From Quercus robur (lineage: Eukaryota; Streptophyta; Magnoliopsida; Fagales; Fagaceae), in contig NC_065536.1 in NCBI RefSeq assembly GCF_932294415.1, positions 54,532,354-54,596,353 of the forward strand: a stretch of DNA of 64,000 nucleotides. The letters are read 5' to 3'. The notes under the pieces are model-generated. The model saw only the letters and a program-made list of their open reading frames with translations. It was not told the origin of the DNA and made no database searches. Numbering within the stretch: position 1 is the stretch's first letter; the number at the start of each line of letters is the position of its first letter. A program made the translations under genes and the position numbers. Below are positions 44,958 to 57,701 of the stretch, one piece after another.

Positions 44958-47090
44958 TTATGCATAGTATTGTTTCAGCCATTTTCCGTTTATGGATTCT
45001 GTCAGGACTGTTCCATCTTCCTTTGTAAGGTAGTAATACCCACTTTCATAGGCTGCCCTAATGATGTAGGGTCCTTCTCATTTTAGGGTGAACTTGGAGG
45101 GTCCTAGTAGGTTCCTCCTTATGTGCTCCGCCATCCTTAGTACCAATTGCCCTTCAGTGAACATCCTTGGGCGTACTGCTTGTGCATATGCTCTAGTCAT
45201 TCTTTGCTGGTACCTTTGGCTTCTTTTTTTGGCTAACTCTCTTTCTTCTTCTACCCCTTCCAGATCTGCCAGCCTTCTCTCATTGTTTGCGTCCTCATTT
45301 TCTTCTTGGCTTTCTTCAAGGACTACCCTTGGTGTAGGAATAACTAATTCCACGGGGCTGATAGCTTTTGTTCCATAGACTAGGGAAAATGACGAGAATC
45401 CTGTGCCTGTCTTTACAGAGCTCCTACATGCCCAAAGTACATCTGCCAAATGATCACTCAATTTCCCTCCATATTCATGCTTCATCTTCTTAAGGATCTT
45501 CAACATCACCCTATTGGTGGCCTCAGCTTGGCCTTTTCCTTGTGGATAGTATGGGGTAGACCTCCCATGTTTGATGTGATATGCCTCAGTTAACCCTTTC
45601 ATGTCTTTGTTTATGAACGGGGTCCCGTTGTTAATGATCAATTTTAGGGGGATCCCGAACCTTGTAATGATGTGGTCTCGAATAAAGTTTGCTACGGCTG
45701 CTCTAGTGGCCTTTTTCAAGGGGATGGCCTCTACCCATTTTGTAAAGTACTCGGTGGCTACCAAGATCCATATGTAACCGTTGGATGGAGGGTTTATAGG
45801 CCCTATGAGATCGAGCCCCCAAGTGTGAAATGGCCATGGTGTCGTCATATCCTGTAGAACATTTGGGTGAGTGTGAATTGCATCTCTCAGGACTTGGCAG
45901 GCGTGGCATGTTTTGGCTAGCTCCTCAGAGTCCCTTTTCATTGTTGGCCAGTAGTATCCCAACAACAATAATTACTTGTAGAGCCTTCTTTTTCCCGAGT
46001 GACTCCTACAATCACTGGAATGAACTTCCCTAACCACTTCTCTAACGTCTTTTGGCCCCAGGCACCTTAAGGGGTCCCCACTGTATCCCCTTTTGAATAA
46101 GATACCATTCTGCAGGAAATACCTGTCTGCAAGTTTCTTGAGCTGGTGGGCTAGTGTCCTGTCGGTTGGTAGGATCCCTTGAGCCAGGTATTCTATGAAT
46201 GGAACTCGCCAATCTTCTGCAACAAACACAGCATAGCTTTCTTCCTTATTTATCGTCAGCCGACACTTTTGACATTTTTTCTATATAGTTGCTGCCTCCT
46301 TGTTCATATTTGGCCAGTAATACCCCATGCGTTGCATCCTTCTATATAGGCTGATCTTTTCTGCAATTCCACAAGCTTAGGTATGTAATTCTTCTAGCTT
46401 CCGTTTTCCTTCCTTCTCGTCAATACATCTGGACAAGATTCCACCTGGCAGCCTTCTATACAATTCTCCTTCTATCTGAGTGTAATCCTTTAGTTCTTTG
46501 ATGTTCCCTCCGGGTCCTGCCTTTTTCATCTTTTCTTTGACTTCGCTCCTCCAATCCCACTGTTTGGACTCTCCGGGGTACATCCCTTGGAGGATCCTTA
46601 CAATAGAATGTTCCTGCCTTCCTATTTTTATCAGCGTGTCCCTTCCCTGGAATGGTATTTGGGATCCCAAAGTGGCGAGTGCATCAGCAAACCTATTTTC
46701 ACTTCTTTGAGTGTACTCTATGCTAAAGGTCTGGAATTCCAGCTCCAGCCTTTGTGCCCAAGTTCTGTAGGCTGCTAAACTTTTTTCCCGTAACGCAAAG
46801 TCTCCTTTTACTTGGGAAACCACAAGATTGGAGTCTCCCAATACTCTCATATACCTTACTCCTATACTGAGTGCTATAGTTAGCCCGATTAAGTATGTCT
46901 CATATTCAGCTGCGTTTTTAGAGCACGAGAAACCAAGCTTGAAAGACAAGGGTATGGTGTCCCCATTCTCACAGCTTAGTACGATTCCTACCCCATTTAA
47001 AGTTGTTGTAGCTGACCCGTTGAATCTCATGATCCATTTCTTTCCTGGGATCTCTGTTACTGCCACTTCACTAGGGATTTCTTCACTCAT
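44958..47090 (-). pseudogene. Second RNase H and integrase, outer copy
   Basis: Second RNase H is complete in 47090..46377: KKWIMRFNGSATTTLNGVG, AAEYETYLIGLTIAL, VLGDSNLVVSQVKGDF, RSENRFADALATLG. The zinc region follows with stops after EELHT (46377) and near 46280; 46229..45972 covers the linker and start of the second H2C2 motif (VHSSDCRSHSGKRRLYK, then a stop). The core in 45968..45078 keeps GLDLIGP and GQAEATNR, but the middle Asp is changed: LIINNGTPF instead of LISDNGTPF. A stop (TGA or TAA type) lies after SKFTLK (45078) and the end KWLKQYYA is at 44958. Not active. Confidence 0.9.
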
Positions 47091-47228
47091 TGGAACTTCC
47101 TCCTTTCATAGGAACTGAGCCAGCAGATCTGCTATGGCTTGGCTTTTGACAACTTTGGGAGTCTTGATGCCTATGTCGTATTGAGAGAGCAAGACTAGCT
47201 ATTGTGCTATTCTTCTCGTGAGAAGGGG

Positions 47229-48635
47229 CTAGTGTAGGAGTGCCTTTATAGGGTGGGACTTGGTTACCAAAAGGATTTGGTGAGCTGAGAAGTACCTTTT
47301 TAACCTCTGGGACGCGTAGATGATTACTAGGCAGGCTTTCTCTATTCTGGGGTACCTGGTCTCGGTGTCCTTGAGTGTCCTGCTTACGTAATAAACAGGC
47401 TGTTCATTCCCTTGGTCATCTTCTTGTGCCAATAAAGCTCCTATTGCCTGGGAATTTGATGCCAAGTATAACAACAGAGGTCGCCCACGTACTGGTGCCT
47501 GGAGGGTGGGCAAATGATTCATGATGTACTAAATTCTTTGGAAAGCCTCCTGTTGTTCCGTTCCCCAGATAAATTAAGTTCCCTTTTTCAATAGTTTAGA
47601 TAAACCTATCGTAACTGAGGCCAACCTAGGCACAAATCTCCTAATATAGGAGACCCTTCCTAGGAAACTTTTGAGCTCCCTCACAGTAGTTGGTCTTCTC
47701 ATCGTGGCGATGGCTGTGGCTTTGACTGGATCTACACTTATGCCTCTGCTATGTACTAGGAACCCAAGGAACTTTCTAGCAGACACCCCAAAGGCACATT
47801 TCATGGGGTTCATGCGTAGTTTGTACTTCCTGCATGTTTCAAAAACTTGCTCAAGTACTTGAAAGTGTCCTGACCTAGTCTTTGATTTGACCACAATGTC
47901 ATCTACATAATCTTCCATCTCCTCATGTATCATGTCATGGAAAATGGCTATCATGGTTCGCTGGTATATAGCCCCCGCATTTTTGAGGCCAAAGGGCATT
48001 ACAGTGTAGTAAAAATTCCCAATTGGGGTTCTGAATGTCATTTTCTCTGCGTCTTTGGCAGCCATGAGGATTTGGTTGTACCCACTGTACCCATCCATAA
48101 ATGAGAACATTGAGCTTCCTACTGCAGAATCTACAAGGAGGTCGATATTGGGTAGGGGAACTCATCTTTTGGGCACGCCTTATTTAGGTTGCGGAAGTCC
48201 ACACAGCAACGGATCTAACCATTTTTCTTCTTCACAGGTACAATGTTGGAGAGCCATTTTGAGTGTTGGATAGGTTTGATAAAACCAGCTGTTAGTAGTT
48301 TCTTGACTTCCTGAACTATCGGAGCTTCTACCTCGATGTGAAAGACCCTAGCCGGCTGAACTACTGGCCTCATTCCTGGGTCCACATTAAGAGAATGAAC
48401 TACCAATCCCGGGTCTAAACCGGGCATTTCATCATAGGTCCACGCGAACACGTCTTTGTATTTTTGAAGTAAAGCTACCAATTGTTTCCTTTCTTATGTC
48501 ATCAGCTGACTGCTAATAAAGACAGGCTTCCGGGATCCCGGCTTGGTTCCCAAATTTATTTCCTTTAATTCTTCCTCAGGCTGAATTTGGGCTTTCTTGA
48601 CTGGTTCTTCTGGGATTTCTCCTTGGGCCATCATG
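47229..48635 (-). pseudogene. Reverse transcriptase and RNase H, outer copy
   Basis: It begins at MMAQGEIPEEP and follows the inner copy. RT motifs: TAGFIKPIQHSKWL, CVDFRNLNKACPKDEF, FSFMDGYSGYNQI, EEMEDYVDDIVVKSK. RNase H: PVYYVSRTLKDTETRYPRIE, YASQRLKRYFSAHQILLVT. Lesions include TAA after SQLMT (~48484), TAG after KKNG (~48214), a 1-base deletion near 48156, a stop after LKKGT (~47574) and stops around 47525 and 47229. Unlike the inner copy, IFHDMIHEEMEDY is intact here, which shows that the inner copy has the 7-base deletion. Confidence 0.88.
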
Positions 48636-48688
48636 TAATTTGGTGGTCTGGGACCTTTCTGCATGATGCATTCAGTTCCCGCGCACCT

Positions 48689-50912
48689 TTATAAGCGATA
48701 GATTAACCTCCCTCTGGGTTCACGCACCACCACGCATTCCCGGGATCCTGAAGAGCTGAGCTCCCTTTTTTGCCTTTTTCTTTCCAAAAGGTTTCTCAGG
48801 TCACAGGTGCCCCTTCCTCCTTCTTCTTCTTCTAGGATAGATACCCCTGGAGTACCTAGGGTCGGGCTCTCATCATCTGGCTCTAACTCATCATAAAACA
48901 TTGCTTCTGCAAAATTTACTTCTCCCTGGCTGAAAGGGTTACGGTTGGCAGGGATCCTCACGGGCCTCCCATTCAGTCTCCCTTTAATGCATTGATGAAA
49001 CGTAGATGGAATAAGGCGGTGTTTATGGTGCCATGGGCGTCCCAACAACACATGGTAAGATACTTCTGCATTAATCACGTGAAACCTTGTCAGGGCTACT
49101 ATCGGCCCAACCCTTAAGGCTAGCTGTACGTATCCTTCTGTTGATTCCACCGACCCCCCAAATCCTGTTATCTCCATGGGAGCCCCCAGGATCTTTCTGT
49201 CAACCAGGCCTACAGCTTCCAGGGTACTCAAGGCTATGAGGTTGAGTGATGCCCCTGTGTCCACCAGTGCTCTTCTGATTTGGATGCCATTTATAGCGGT
49301 CATTAGATAAAGGGGCCTTCGGTGGTTCGGGTGTTCAATCTCCATGTCTTCGTTAGTGAAGGTTATTGCATTGGTTATCTCCAGGAAAGCTCGACTAGCA
49401 TGTGACTCTGCTGTGAAGCATTCCATTCCTGAATCCGCTGTTATGCTCATGAGAGACTCTGTAGCCACCCTTCTTGCTTCTGGTCCAAATCCCAGTTGGT
49501 TGAATAATGACCTGAACTTGGGATTCTTCTGGAGAATCCTGACTGTGCTTGGGTGGAAGGATCCTTTTGATTCTCCTGCTTCTGCCGGGTTCCCATGGAT
49601 TACTATTGCTACCATCCCTTTCCCTTTATGGTTAGGCAAGGGGTTCCTCTGCACTTCTGGCTCCTTCTGAGTGAGTTCCAGGGTTCCTTCCCTTAGCTTT
49701 TTGTGGAAGAGTCTGCGAAGGGTCCAGCAATCCTTGGTGGAATGCTTGACATAGTTATGGATCCTGCAAAACAAAGGGTTCTTCCTTTCTTCCTCAGTTG
49801 GCGGCCTGGACACAGTAAACGGTCTAACAACTCCATCTCTGATCCATTTATCTAAGACATGGTTTAACTCCTCAGCTGTACATGGGATCACCGGTGGTTC
49901 CTCGAACACCTTCCTGTCTAGCCTCTTCCTTTTCTCTCCTACTGAAGCTGTCATAGCTTGGGACACCGGCATCCTTTATGTCCTCATAGTTTGTGCTGTC
50001 CTCCTGGTTCTCTGTAACAGGTCAGCAAAATGAGTGATACATAGATTTTCGAGGTTGAGCCTATAATCAAAAAGCATGTTGGCTATGCAGGTTTCCACGA
50101 ACTCCTTCTCTTCGTGGTCCCCATAGCAATCTAGGGACACATCTTCAAATCTTTTAATGAACTGTACGGGATCCTCTCCAGGTCTCTGCCTCACCATCTG
50201 AAGGTTCTGGAAGTGATCTTGTCCTCACCGAGGTAATATTTGGCACAGAATCTTTCCATCATTTCATCCCAGGTTTTGATAGACCCGGGTCTCAGCGTGG
50301 TGTACCAAGTGTATGCTCTATCCACTAAGGATTTAGCAAACTCCTTTAGACATAGTTCTTTGTCTCCTGCATATGGGCCTATAATGTGAATGAACCTACT
50401 CACATGTTCCACAACACTTCCATTTCTTCCATCGAAATGATGGAACTTTGGGGGTTCGTACCCCTTGGGGTATGGTTTGTCGAGAAGTTCTGGGGGGAAC
50501 GGGGGATCCTGAGAGAATTGCTTACGAATCCCTGAGAGTTTTTCCCTTTCTTGCTCCAAGAGGGCACTGACATCTGCAGTGTTAAGTATTGGGGGTTGGC
50601 TCTCCCTCCCTCTGCTGACCCTCCTTCTGGTTGCGTTCTGTCTTGGTTACCAGCAGGGGGAACATTATCCTTGATTTCTTGTGTCCTGCCTTCTTTAAGA
50701 AGGCAAACTTCTTGCTCCAGATCCTTCAACATTGCTATCATCTGAGCCATAAGGTCTGGTTCCTGCCTTGTGTGCCTTTGTCCCGACACAACCTCTTGCT
50801 CCACCGGGGGTACCTCGCCTCTCTGTCTAGAGGCTACCTCGTTTTCTCCCACAGGCTCGGAGGCCGTAGGTGACACATTAGTTCCTTTGCTATTTCTTTG
50901 TCTTGGAGGCAT
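48689..50912 (-). pseudogene. Gag and aspartic protease, outer copy
   Basis: Start at 50912 (MPPRQRNSKGTNV), behind the PBS. It follows the inner gag in 50912..~50580, shifts by a 1-base deletion near 50577, continues as EQEREKLSGIRKQF, shifts again near 50213, and resumes at MVRQRPGEDPVQF (50197). A TAA at 49973..49975 separates RTAQTMRT from RMPVSQAM. The knuckle-like CRIHNYVKHSTKDCW and protease RRALVDTGASLNL are intact in the long open stretch 49972..48689. The ORF ends RLIYRL with TAA, at the same codon where the inner copy has TGA. Confidence 0.9.
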
Positions 50913-50951
50913 ACTCTGCGAAGGGATTGCTTCTTCCCTCTTCTTTGCCCA

Positions 50952-50969
50952 GTCCCCAGTGGAGTCGCC
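50952..50969 (-). other. PBS of outer element
   Basis: TGGCGACTCCACTGGGGA, four bases behind the 5' LTR. PBSs of this type are known in Tat/Ogre-like elements, where they have been described as tRNA-Arg complements; I recall this and could not check it. Confidence 0.75.
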
Positions 50970-50973
50970 AAAA

Positions 50974-52244
50974 TGTGAGAGTGCCCTTTTTCGTAACACT
51001 CAGGCCCAAGCATCCCGGGCTGAATAGTTGTGGTTTGGTGGACCGGACTTTGATTCACCGCAGCTAACGGGCTGTTTCAGAATCAAATGCATAGGGCATG
51101 CTTCCTACAATACATGTAAACTAACAACAAGGATATTTGCATTGAATGACAAATATAAAGAACAGCAAAGCAAATGCAGAGAAACAAAAGCACAAAGTAA
51201 CGTTATAAGGATCCTTAGAGCAGTGGAAAGTATTTCATTAAGTTTTCCTTTATCAATGTTACAGTACGCTCACTAAGACGTGATACAAGGTTCAAACAAG
51301 CTCAAAAATTATAGACTTAGATGGCTATCTCAACCTCTAAGACTTGCAAAGTTTGATTCTTTTTGAATCCGAGTATGTGCATTAGTGGCTTTTCTGGGAT
51401 ACTGGGAAGTAGTGTTATTAACTTTTCTTGAGTTTTTCTCCTCTTTTCAGAATTTTATCAATAGCACTTTCACTCTTCAAAATCCCCCTTTTCTTCGCAA
51501 CCTTTCTCTCCCTTTTATAGCGATATTCTGGGATCACAGGGGAACCATTGGTTCCCCTGTTTTATCCTCTGGTTAACAGGGCATGTACCGTGCCCATCAC
51601 TTAGCAGGTTCTATTCTCTGTTTTCTCATCCTTTCCTTCCTTTGGTTTCGGTTCCTTTGAAAGTCCATGGCCGGCTACCCATTTTGGGATATACTGAGAC
51701 CACGCCTTTCTCGATCCCACCATTTGGCAGTTCTCCCTTTTTGCCTTTTTTCCTAGCCGGGCGGAATCCCATTCTGCCGGTTTGAAAGTCGTTCATTGCC
51801 ATTCCCTTTTTTTATACTTCTCGGTTCTGGTTCCCCGAGGCGCTCCCCACTTGCGTCATGACAGGTCGCTGATTCTTCCTTCTTTTCTTGCTGGGTCGTT
51901 TTGGCGCTTGTGGATTTTCCTCTGTTTCTCGTGTTTCTTTTTCTTTTTTGTCCTTTTCTTTTTAACTGTCTCAATCTTCCTTTGACTGTGCTTATGCGCC
52001 TGGGAGGATTTGCGCCTCTTGGTAGTCGCTGAGGATCCTGGCTATTTCTTCTTTAATCTCTTGATGTGGGTTTCTCTTCCTTCTTGATGCTTCTTGTTTT
52101 TGGGCATCAAGCCTCTTGGGCCTGCCATTTCTTTTCTTTCGTGGTCCCCTTGCACCTGCTTCCTTGGTCTTGGCTTATTTTCTTTTGGGCTTGGCTCACT
52201 TCTTTGGGCTTGGGCATTGTGATCTCTTATTTTAGACCTCAACA
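50974..52244 (-). repeat. Outer gypsy LTR (5' LTR)
   Basis: 1271 bp, same length as the partner at 24507, followed by ACGAC. Confidence 0.94.
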
Positions 52245-52249
52245 ACGAC

Positions 52250-52254
52250 CACAT

Positions 52255-52294
<40 letters not shown>

Positions 52295-52639
52295 AGACAT
52301 TAGTATTCTAGTCATTAAAGAGTAAATCATTAGTATTTAGGGAGGAAATTACAATATTTTTTTCATTGATGTAATTTTATTTTTGAGAAACAAACACACT
52401 TTTTTTTTTTTTTTTTTTTTGAGGGGGCGAAACAAACACACATAAGAGTGAAGGAATGATAATTTGAGTGTACATCAGAGCTGTCCTGATGGACTTCATT
52501 ACAATAGTCCAGTATGGTGTAGTACGGTGAATACAATACAGGATGCCTATTCACTGCAATTACATTTACAAAGATCACACGTACTGTCTGATTTTATTCT
52601 TTATTCTTTAGGAAAAAAAAAAAAAAAAAAACCAAGTTT
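52250..52639. other. Sequence between outer gypsy and dioxygenase 3' end
   Basis: It has an A run (52264..52292), a T run (52400..52421) and probably the dioxygenase 3' UTR and polyadenylation region. No other feature. Confidence 0.5.
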
Positions 52640-55600
52640 TTAAAGTTGAAACTCAAAAGCTTCCTTTACTCTCCTCCTCTTTCCTTCTTGCCTATAAAAT
52701 TCGTCCATATAGTCCTTGAAACTATAGTTTCGATACTTTGGAGAGTGCTCTTCATCAATCAAATCCTCAATTGGACCAATCATAGTGTCTCTACTTGGTG
52801 TATAGAACATTCCTAACGACAGTCGCGGCAACAACTTGTTGGTGACAGCCCTGTGTCCAACACTCTTGAACTTTCCATTACTAAGAACCTACACAAAAGT
52901 TAAAATATAGTTTCAAAAATTAAATTTATAATCCACTAACAAATTAACTACCACTCAGGTAGACATACGTGCTTGATTTGCATTCCAAAAGTAGTAATTT
53001 GGTAAATTTGTGGTAAGAACATCGTACACCAAAATTTGATTTTTCTTTGGTAAACCATCAAAGTTATTTGTCTAATAGAAAATTCCTATCAGAGGATGGT
53101 ATACCCTTTTAACCAGGGAGAACCTAAAAATCTAAACAATAAATTGGTCACAACAAATTTCACAATTAATTGAGTTGGCAATTTGTTAATGGTGAATAAT
53201 GAAATAGTGTTAGTGTTGATCCATATAAAAATCAATGATAATATGCAAATTCAATAGTTGTCAAATTTGTACCTCAAAAAAAGGAAAAAAAAAAGTAATT
53301 GTCAAATTTGATATGAAAATTGTTCTATTTGTAACATTGCTAAAAAAATTATCATTTAAAAACAAAAGATGACCCTTCCCTCTTTACTATTTGCCTTTTT
53401 GTAAAATCTAATTTCATTTTTTTTTTTTATAAAAGAATTGTACTTCTTAATTTATTTTTTTATGTATAATTTTTTTTAGGTCTCACTTTTTCTATGTAAA
53501 ATTATACTTTAACCAGCAATATTTGCACAGTAACTCACTAGAACAAGTATGTACAATTTCTACTTTAACTAGCAATATTTGCACTATAACTCACTAGAAC
53601 AAGTACAAAGAACACTTAGGGTGTGTTTGGATATCGCCTATTGTTGAAAACTGAAAATACTGTAGCAAAATAATTTTTATTGAAAAAAGTACTTGCAGAT
53701 CCCGTGAATAGTGCACAGGACCCACTGAAAAACGTGGGACGCAGCTGAAAAATGCTTTTCAGTACTATCCAAACATACACTTAATCATGCAACAATGGAA
53801 TAGCTTTTTTTTGTAAGAAAATAATGGAATAGTTTTTTTTTTTTTTGAGAAGAATAATGGAATAGTTGATATCCATATTTTTCCCACTTTAATAATTGAG
53901 TATATTTCTAAGTTCTAAATATACAGCAACACAAACCATAAGCCCTCCAAGTTCCAACACCGCCCACACTAGCATCTATAAATGCCAACCATATATGATT
54001 ATATTATCTATTCAACAATTTAAAGATAACATAATTTTACAAGTGAGTAGTGATATAAATACTATAAGTTTTACTATATTTAGTTTACAAACTAATATGA
54101 CATCAATTATAAATAGAAAATTTAAATATTCATTTAAGAGATGGTTGAAATCCGCCAATCACATTCATTGTAAGTTTAATGTAATAAAAATTGTAGTATT
54201 AGTATCTTTAGGATTTTTCTTTACAGAGTGGAAAAATTTAACAAATACCTTAAAGGCATAGGGAAATTGCAGTAAACTTGTAGTTTGGCCCAAAATCACT
54301 TTGCCTACCCATGATTTGAAAAGTGACACTCTACCCATCTGAGATAAACTCCGTTTGTTATCCATAACCCACCTCAGTTAAAAACATGAGTAAATATGTA
54401 TTTTTTTTCTTTCCATTTATGTTTCTCTCCTCCCAAAACAAAAAACAAGTAAAAACACGAGAAAATAAAATCAAAAAGTGCTATTTGTAAAAAATTGAAG
54501 AGGTATGACATCAGATGGTTCATCATATTTCTCATAACACATTCAATCCCGAATTAACAAGCTTTAAGATTCAACCACCAAATCAACCAACTAAAACCAA
54601 ACCAAAGGGGAAGGATATTTCGGCCAAAATAAATTAACAAAGCCAAACAAAAACACCACCGTAAGAACACCACATGATTTTCGGAAAAAATAAAAAGGAA
54701 ATCCACAACCCAATCAACCTTTTCTTTTTCTTTTTTTCTTTTTTTTTTCATTTTTTTTTCATACTGGGCATAATACTTAATTAGTTTCTATGGAAAGATA
54801 ATCTATAGAATCAGCTATTGAACGACCCAATCAAGCTAGACCAGTGGGTTGCCAAACCAAATTTTTACATTTTTATCAAAGTGTTCGTACCTTCACCACA
54901 AGGGGACTTCCTGGTGGTGATGTGCAGATCCTTGGTGGGGATTTTCACCGGGTCCTTAACCTCAACATCTTGTCACCAAGAACCAAATCCACACAAACCT
55001 TCCCAAGATTTTTATGCTCTTTTTATTTTATGGATCTACTACTTTTCCTCTAGATCCAGCTTAATTTCAAACCTCCTAGATTAAACAAAACCACAGTCCA
55101 AAGTTCCAAACACAAACCCCCAGATCAATGAATATTCATATGAGCAAACCAATGAAAATTCCTGCTCAACGAAAATTTATATGAGAGAGAAGATAAGAGA
55201 GTTTTGAACTTTTTGGTTTGATAGAGGGAGGCGAGACAGTGGTAGAGAAAAAATTTAAAAAAAAATTAAAAAAAAAAAAAACCAAATATTGGTGGAAAGT
55301 GGGTTGGCGAGCAACAAATATAAAATTAGTAGAAATTCGGCTTTAGCTATAAAATTGTGGAGATTGATTTGGATTTTATTTTTCTGTGTGTATGTTCCTC
55401 ATGTTCAAGATCTATGTGAATGGAAAGAGTGACCAATTCTATTTTGATCTTATTTCTATTTTTTTAATGTTATTTCTTGTTTTGGGAGGAGAGAGACATA
55501 AAAAGAGAGTAAAAGTACATATTTACTCCTATTTTTAATAGAGATGAATTATAGAAAACAAATAGAGTTTACCTTAAGTGGGTAAAACGATATTTTTTAA

Positions 55601-57701
55601 ACCACGGGTAGGCAAATTGATTTTAGGCCAAACCACAGGTGGGTTTACTGCAATTACCCTAAAAATAATTTTTTATTATTATTTAAATTGTCCATTAACA
55701 AATGCCTTAAAGACGCTCGTTTACCGAACTCTTACAAATTTCTACTAGAGGATTTAAATATAGGAAGTTTTGTACAGGAAACCTTTTGAAAGCTTATGTG
55801 GAAACATTAGAAAAAGTCAATAAAAGTCAAACGCTTCAATTTATATATGTGAGGAATTTGGCTGTCATAGAATTTAGAATCAATGAAAAACCATGTTAGA
55901 CTAATGAATAATAATGTGGAAAATTTTAGGCTTTCAAAACCTTATATGGCAATATTAGAAGAAATCAGCAAAAATTCAAAACTTTTCATTTTATTTTCTC
56001 TAAATATGGAATTTCATAATTATATTAGTTATTAATAGAAATTTGTTACTTTTTAATTTGTATATAAAACCATCTATTATACAGTTTACAAAAAATATGA
56101 CATGTCAGAATTCTAATACATGGTGTATGTCTATATGAAACCATCTTCTTCTTTTTTTAAATAATGCGATAGACACAATAATTTTCACAATAGTTAAGTT
56201 AAAAAAATTACAAAAAAAAAAAGTTGATAAGTTTTAGTGGTTCTTATTTTGGCTCATCATTAATATTATTTTTTTTAACTACTATTAACAACTAATCACC
56301 TTAGCAATTGTGAACATTTTGTAAAATATTTTGTACTATTGAATTATTGCAATTTTTTTATGTCTCGTGCTACTTTAATTAGTGGGTTCCATATTTTACA
56401 CATAATAATAGTAATAATAACAATAATAATAATAATAATAATAAATCTACTTAATGTTCACATACAACCCCACAACCCTAAAACCCTAAAGTCATTACTA
56501 TTTTTTTTTTCCCCATCTATTGGATTTTTGTATTTTCTCAATTCCGAACTGTAGATTTTTGTTATAAACCGAAACATTAAAAACTTAGAAGAATTAAAAA
56601 TAAATAAATATGTTGAATTCTATATTTTTTAAAAGCAATCAAGGAAAGTGAGCGTAAAATTGATAAAACATTACAGTCTGCATTTATATTAGATTTTTGT
56701 ATGACAATTACATTAGTTTACAACTGTTTATTATTTTTGTTATTAAAGTATATTGCTACCTGAATTTGATCAGCCAGATTGACGACAAATGCATTTGGCA
56801 CAGGATTAATAGATAACCATTTTCCATCTTTGATCATTTGGAGGCCAGTCACTCCCTCCACCTGTAGGAGTACCGCTATTGAACCAAGATCATTATGATC
56901 AGGCAACCCCATTGTGAGCTCGGGCTTTGGACATGGTGGATAGTAATTTGCTTGACAGTTAAGCCCAGGCCTCTCACCCATTCTCTTCTTTAAACATTCC
57001 TTATCAAGGCCAAGCCCTCGGGATATCAAACTCAAAAGCCTATCCATCAAAGCTCCAATCTCCCTTGCATACTCAGAAAAAACTTCTCTATATGTATAAC
57101 AATCAAACAAAACAGATCATGCATGACTTAAAAAGTTATTGAGTTTACGCAATCAATATATAAAGGCAGCATGTATAGGATAACTTGGTAGAAGAAAAAC
57201 AAAAAGGTTGTAAGTGAGATTGAGATACCGATACTGAGGAGGATTTGCGGGTAACAAATTAGTGAAATCTTCAGTAGGATGCCAAGGGTGTGAGAAGGTC
57301 TCACTCCACATTGCGACCTTTCCTATGCCTTCATACTTTTGGTAATAGTTGAACACTTTTACTTGCTGGGTATGATCTTCTGTAAGATATTGTGCCCTAA
57401 CCTCAGGAGGTAATTGAAAGAACTCTGTCACCACAGCCATCACTTTTTGGCATAATTCTTTGGGGACACCATGGTTGATAATATGAAAGAAACCATATTC
57501 CTCACATGCTTGTGATATTTTTGAAACTAACGGGGATGGCCCTTGACCGTCATCTGTATCATGGTCATTTAAGTCGATAATGGGAATTGTAGCCGAAGGA
57601 AGTACCTCTAAGAGGTTTGGCCTCTTGTCCTCTGGGAGAATGAAATTAGGAGAAAGGGTGAGAGGTGTGTTATTGGCTAATTGATAGGGTGTCATCTCCA
57701 T
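52640..57701 (-). CDS. 2-oxoglutarate/Fe(II)-dependent dioxygenase, 3 exons, 349 aa
   Basis: Exons on the minus strand: 57701..57229, 57087..56760 and 52888..52640, with GT-AG introns in phases 2 and 0. The product is a cytosolic DOXC-type dioxygenase: these use 2-oxoglutarate, O2 and Fe(II) to hydroxylate, demethylate or desaturate plant metabolites. The N-terminal DIOX_N region ([23 protein letters not shown]) spans ~39-150. Iron ligands are H222, D224 (LPDHNDLGS) and H279 (VGHRAVTN); R289 and S291 (PRLS) bind 2-oxoglutarate. [10 protein letters not shown] is conserved. 349 aa is normal for the family. Nearest relatives appear to be DMR6/flavanone-3-dioxygenase-like or SRG1-like enzymes; the substrate cannot be told. 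Intron 2 is 3.9 kb because of two transposon insertions. No lesion is visible. A TATA-like stretch (TATAATATAA, ~57757..57767) lies upstream. Confidence 0.92.
53619..53780. mobile_element. PIF/Harbinger-like MITE in dioxygenase intron 2
   Basis: 162 bp with termini GGGTGTGTTTGGAT and ATCCAAACATACAC, flanked by TTA on both sides (53616..53618 and 53781..53783). TTA duplication and these ends fit PIF/Harbinger-derived MITEs. Confidence 0.75.
54259..55661. mobile_element. Long-TIR DNA element in dioxygenase intron 2
   Basis: ~1.4 kb. The first ~190 bp (TAGGGAAATTGCAGTAAAC, GTTTGGCCCAAAATCA) is the imperfect complement of the last ~190 bp (TTTACTGCAATTACCCTA). Both ends have TA next to GGG/CCC, compatible with TA target duplication, but longer TSDs do not match. 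The interior has no recognisable transposase; 54818..55084 is open but low-similarity. Confidence 0.65.

Larger units (their letters stand above)
24507..52244 (-). mobile_element. Outer Ty3/gypsy (Tat-type) element, split by a nested copy
   Basis: LTRs at 24507..25777 and 50974..52244 are both 1271 bp (TGTGAGAG...CTCAACA) and are flanked by identical ACGAC at 24502..24506 and 52245..52249. Without the nested element and one target duplication it is about 13.9 kb. On the minus strand the order is PBS, gag, protease, RT, RNase H, archaeal-type RNase H, integrase. An antisense intron-containing gene lies between integrase and 3' LTR. The integrase-last order is gypsy; the second RNase H is typical of Tat. 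In the first ~230 bp of the LTRs I count 9 differences. Confidence 0.95.

Noticed and set aside
54818..55084. 88-codon plus-strand frame in the long-TIR element
   Set aside because: No recognisable domain; overlapping alternative frame equally long. Could be captured sequence but cannot be supported.
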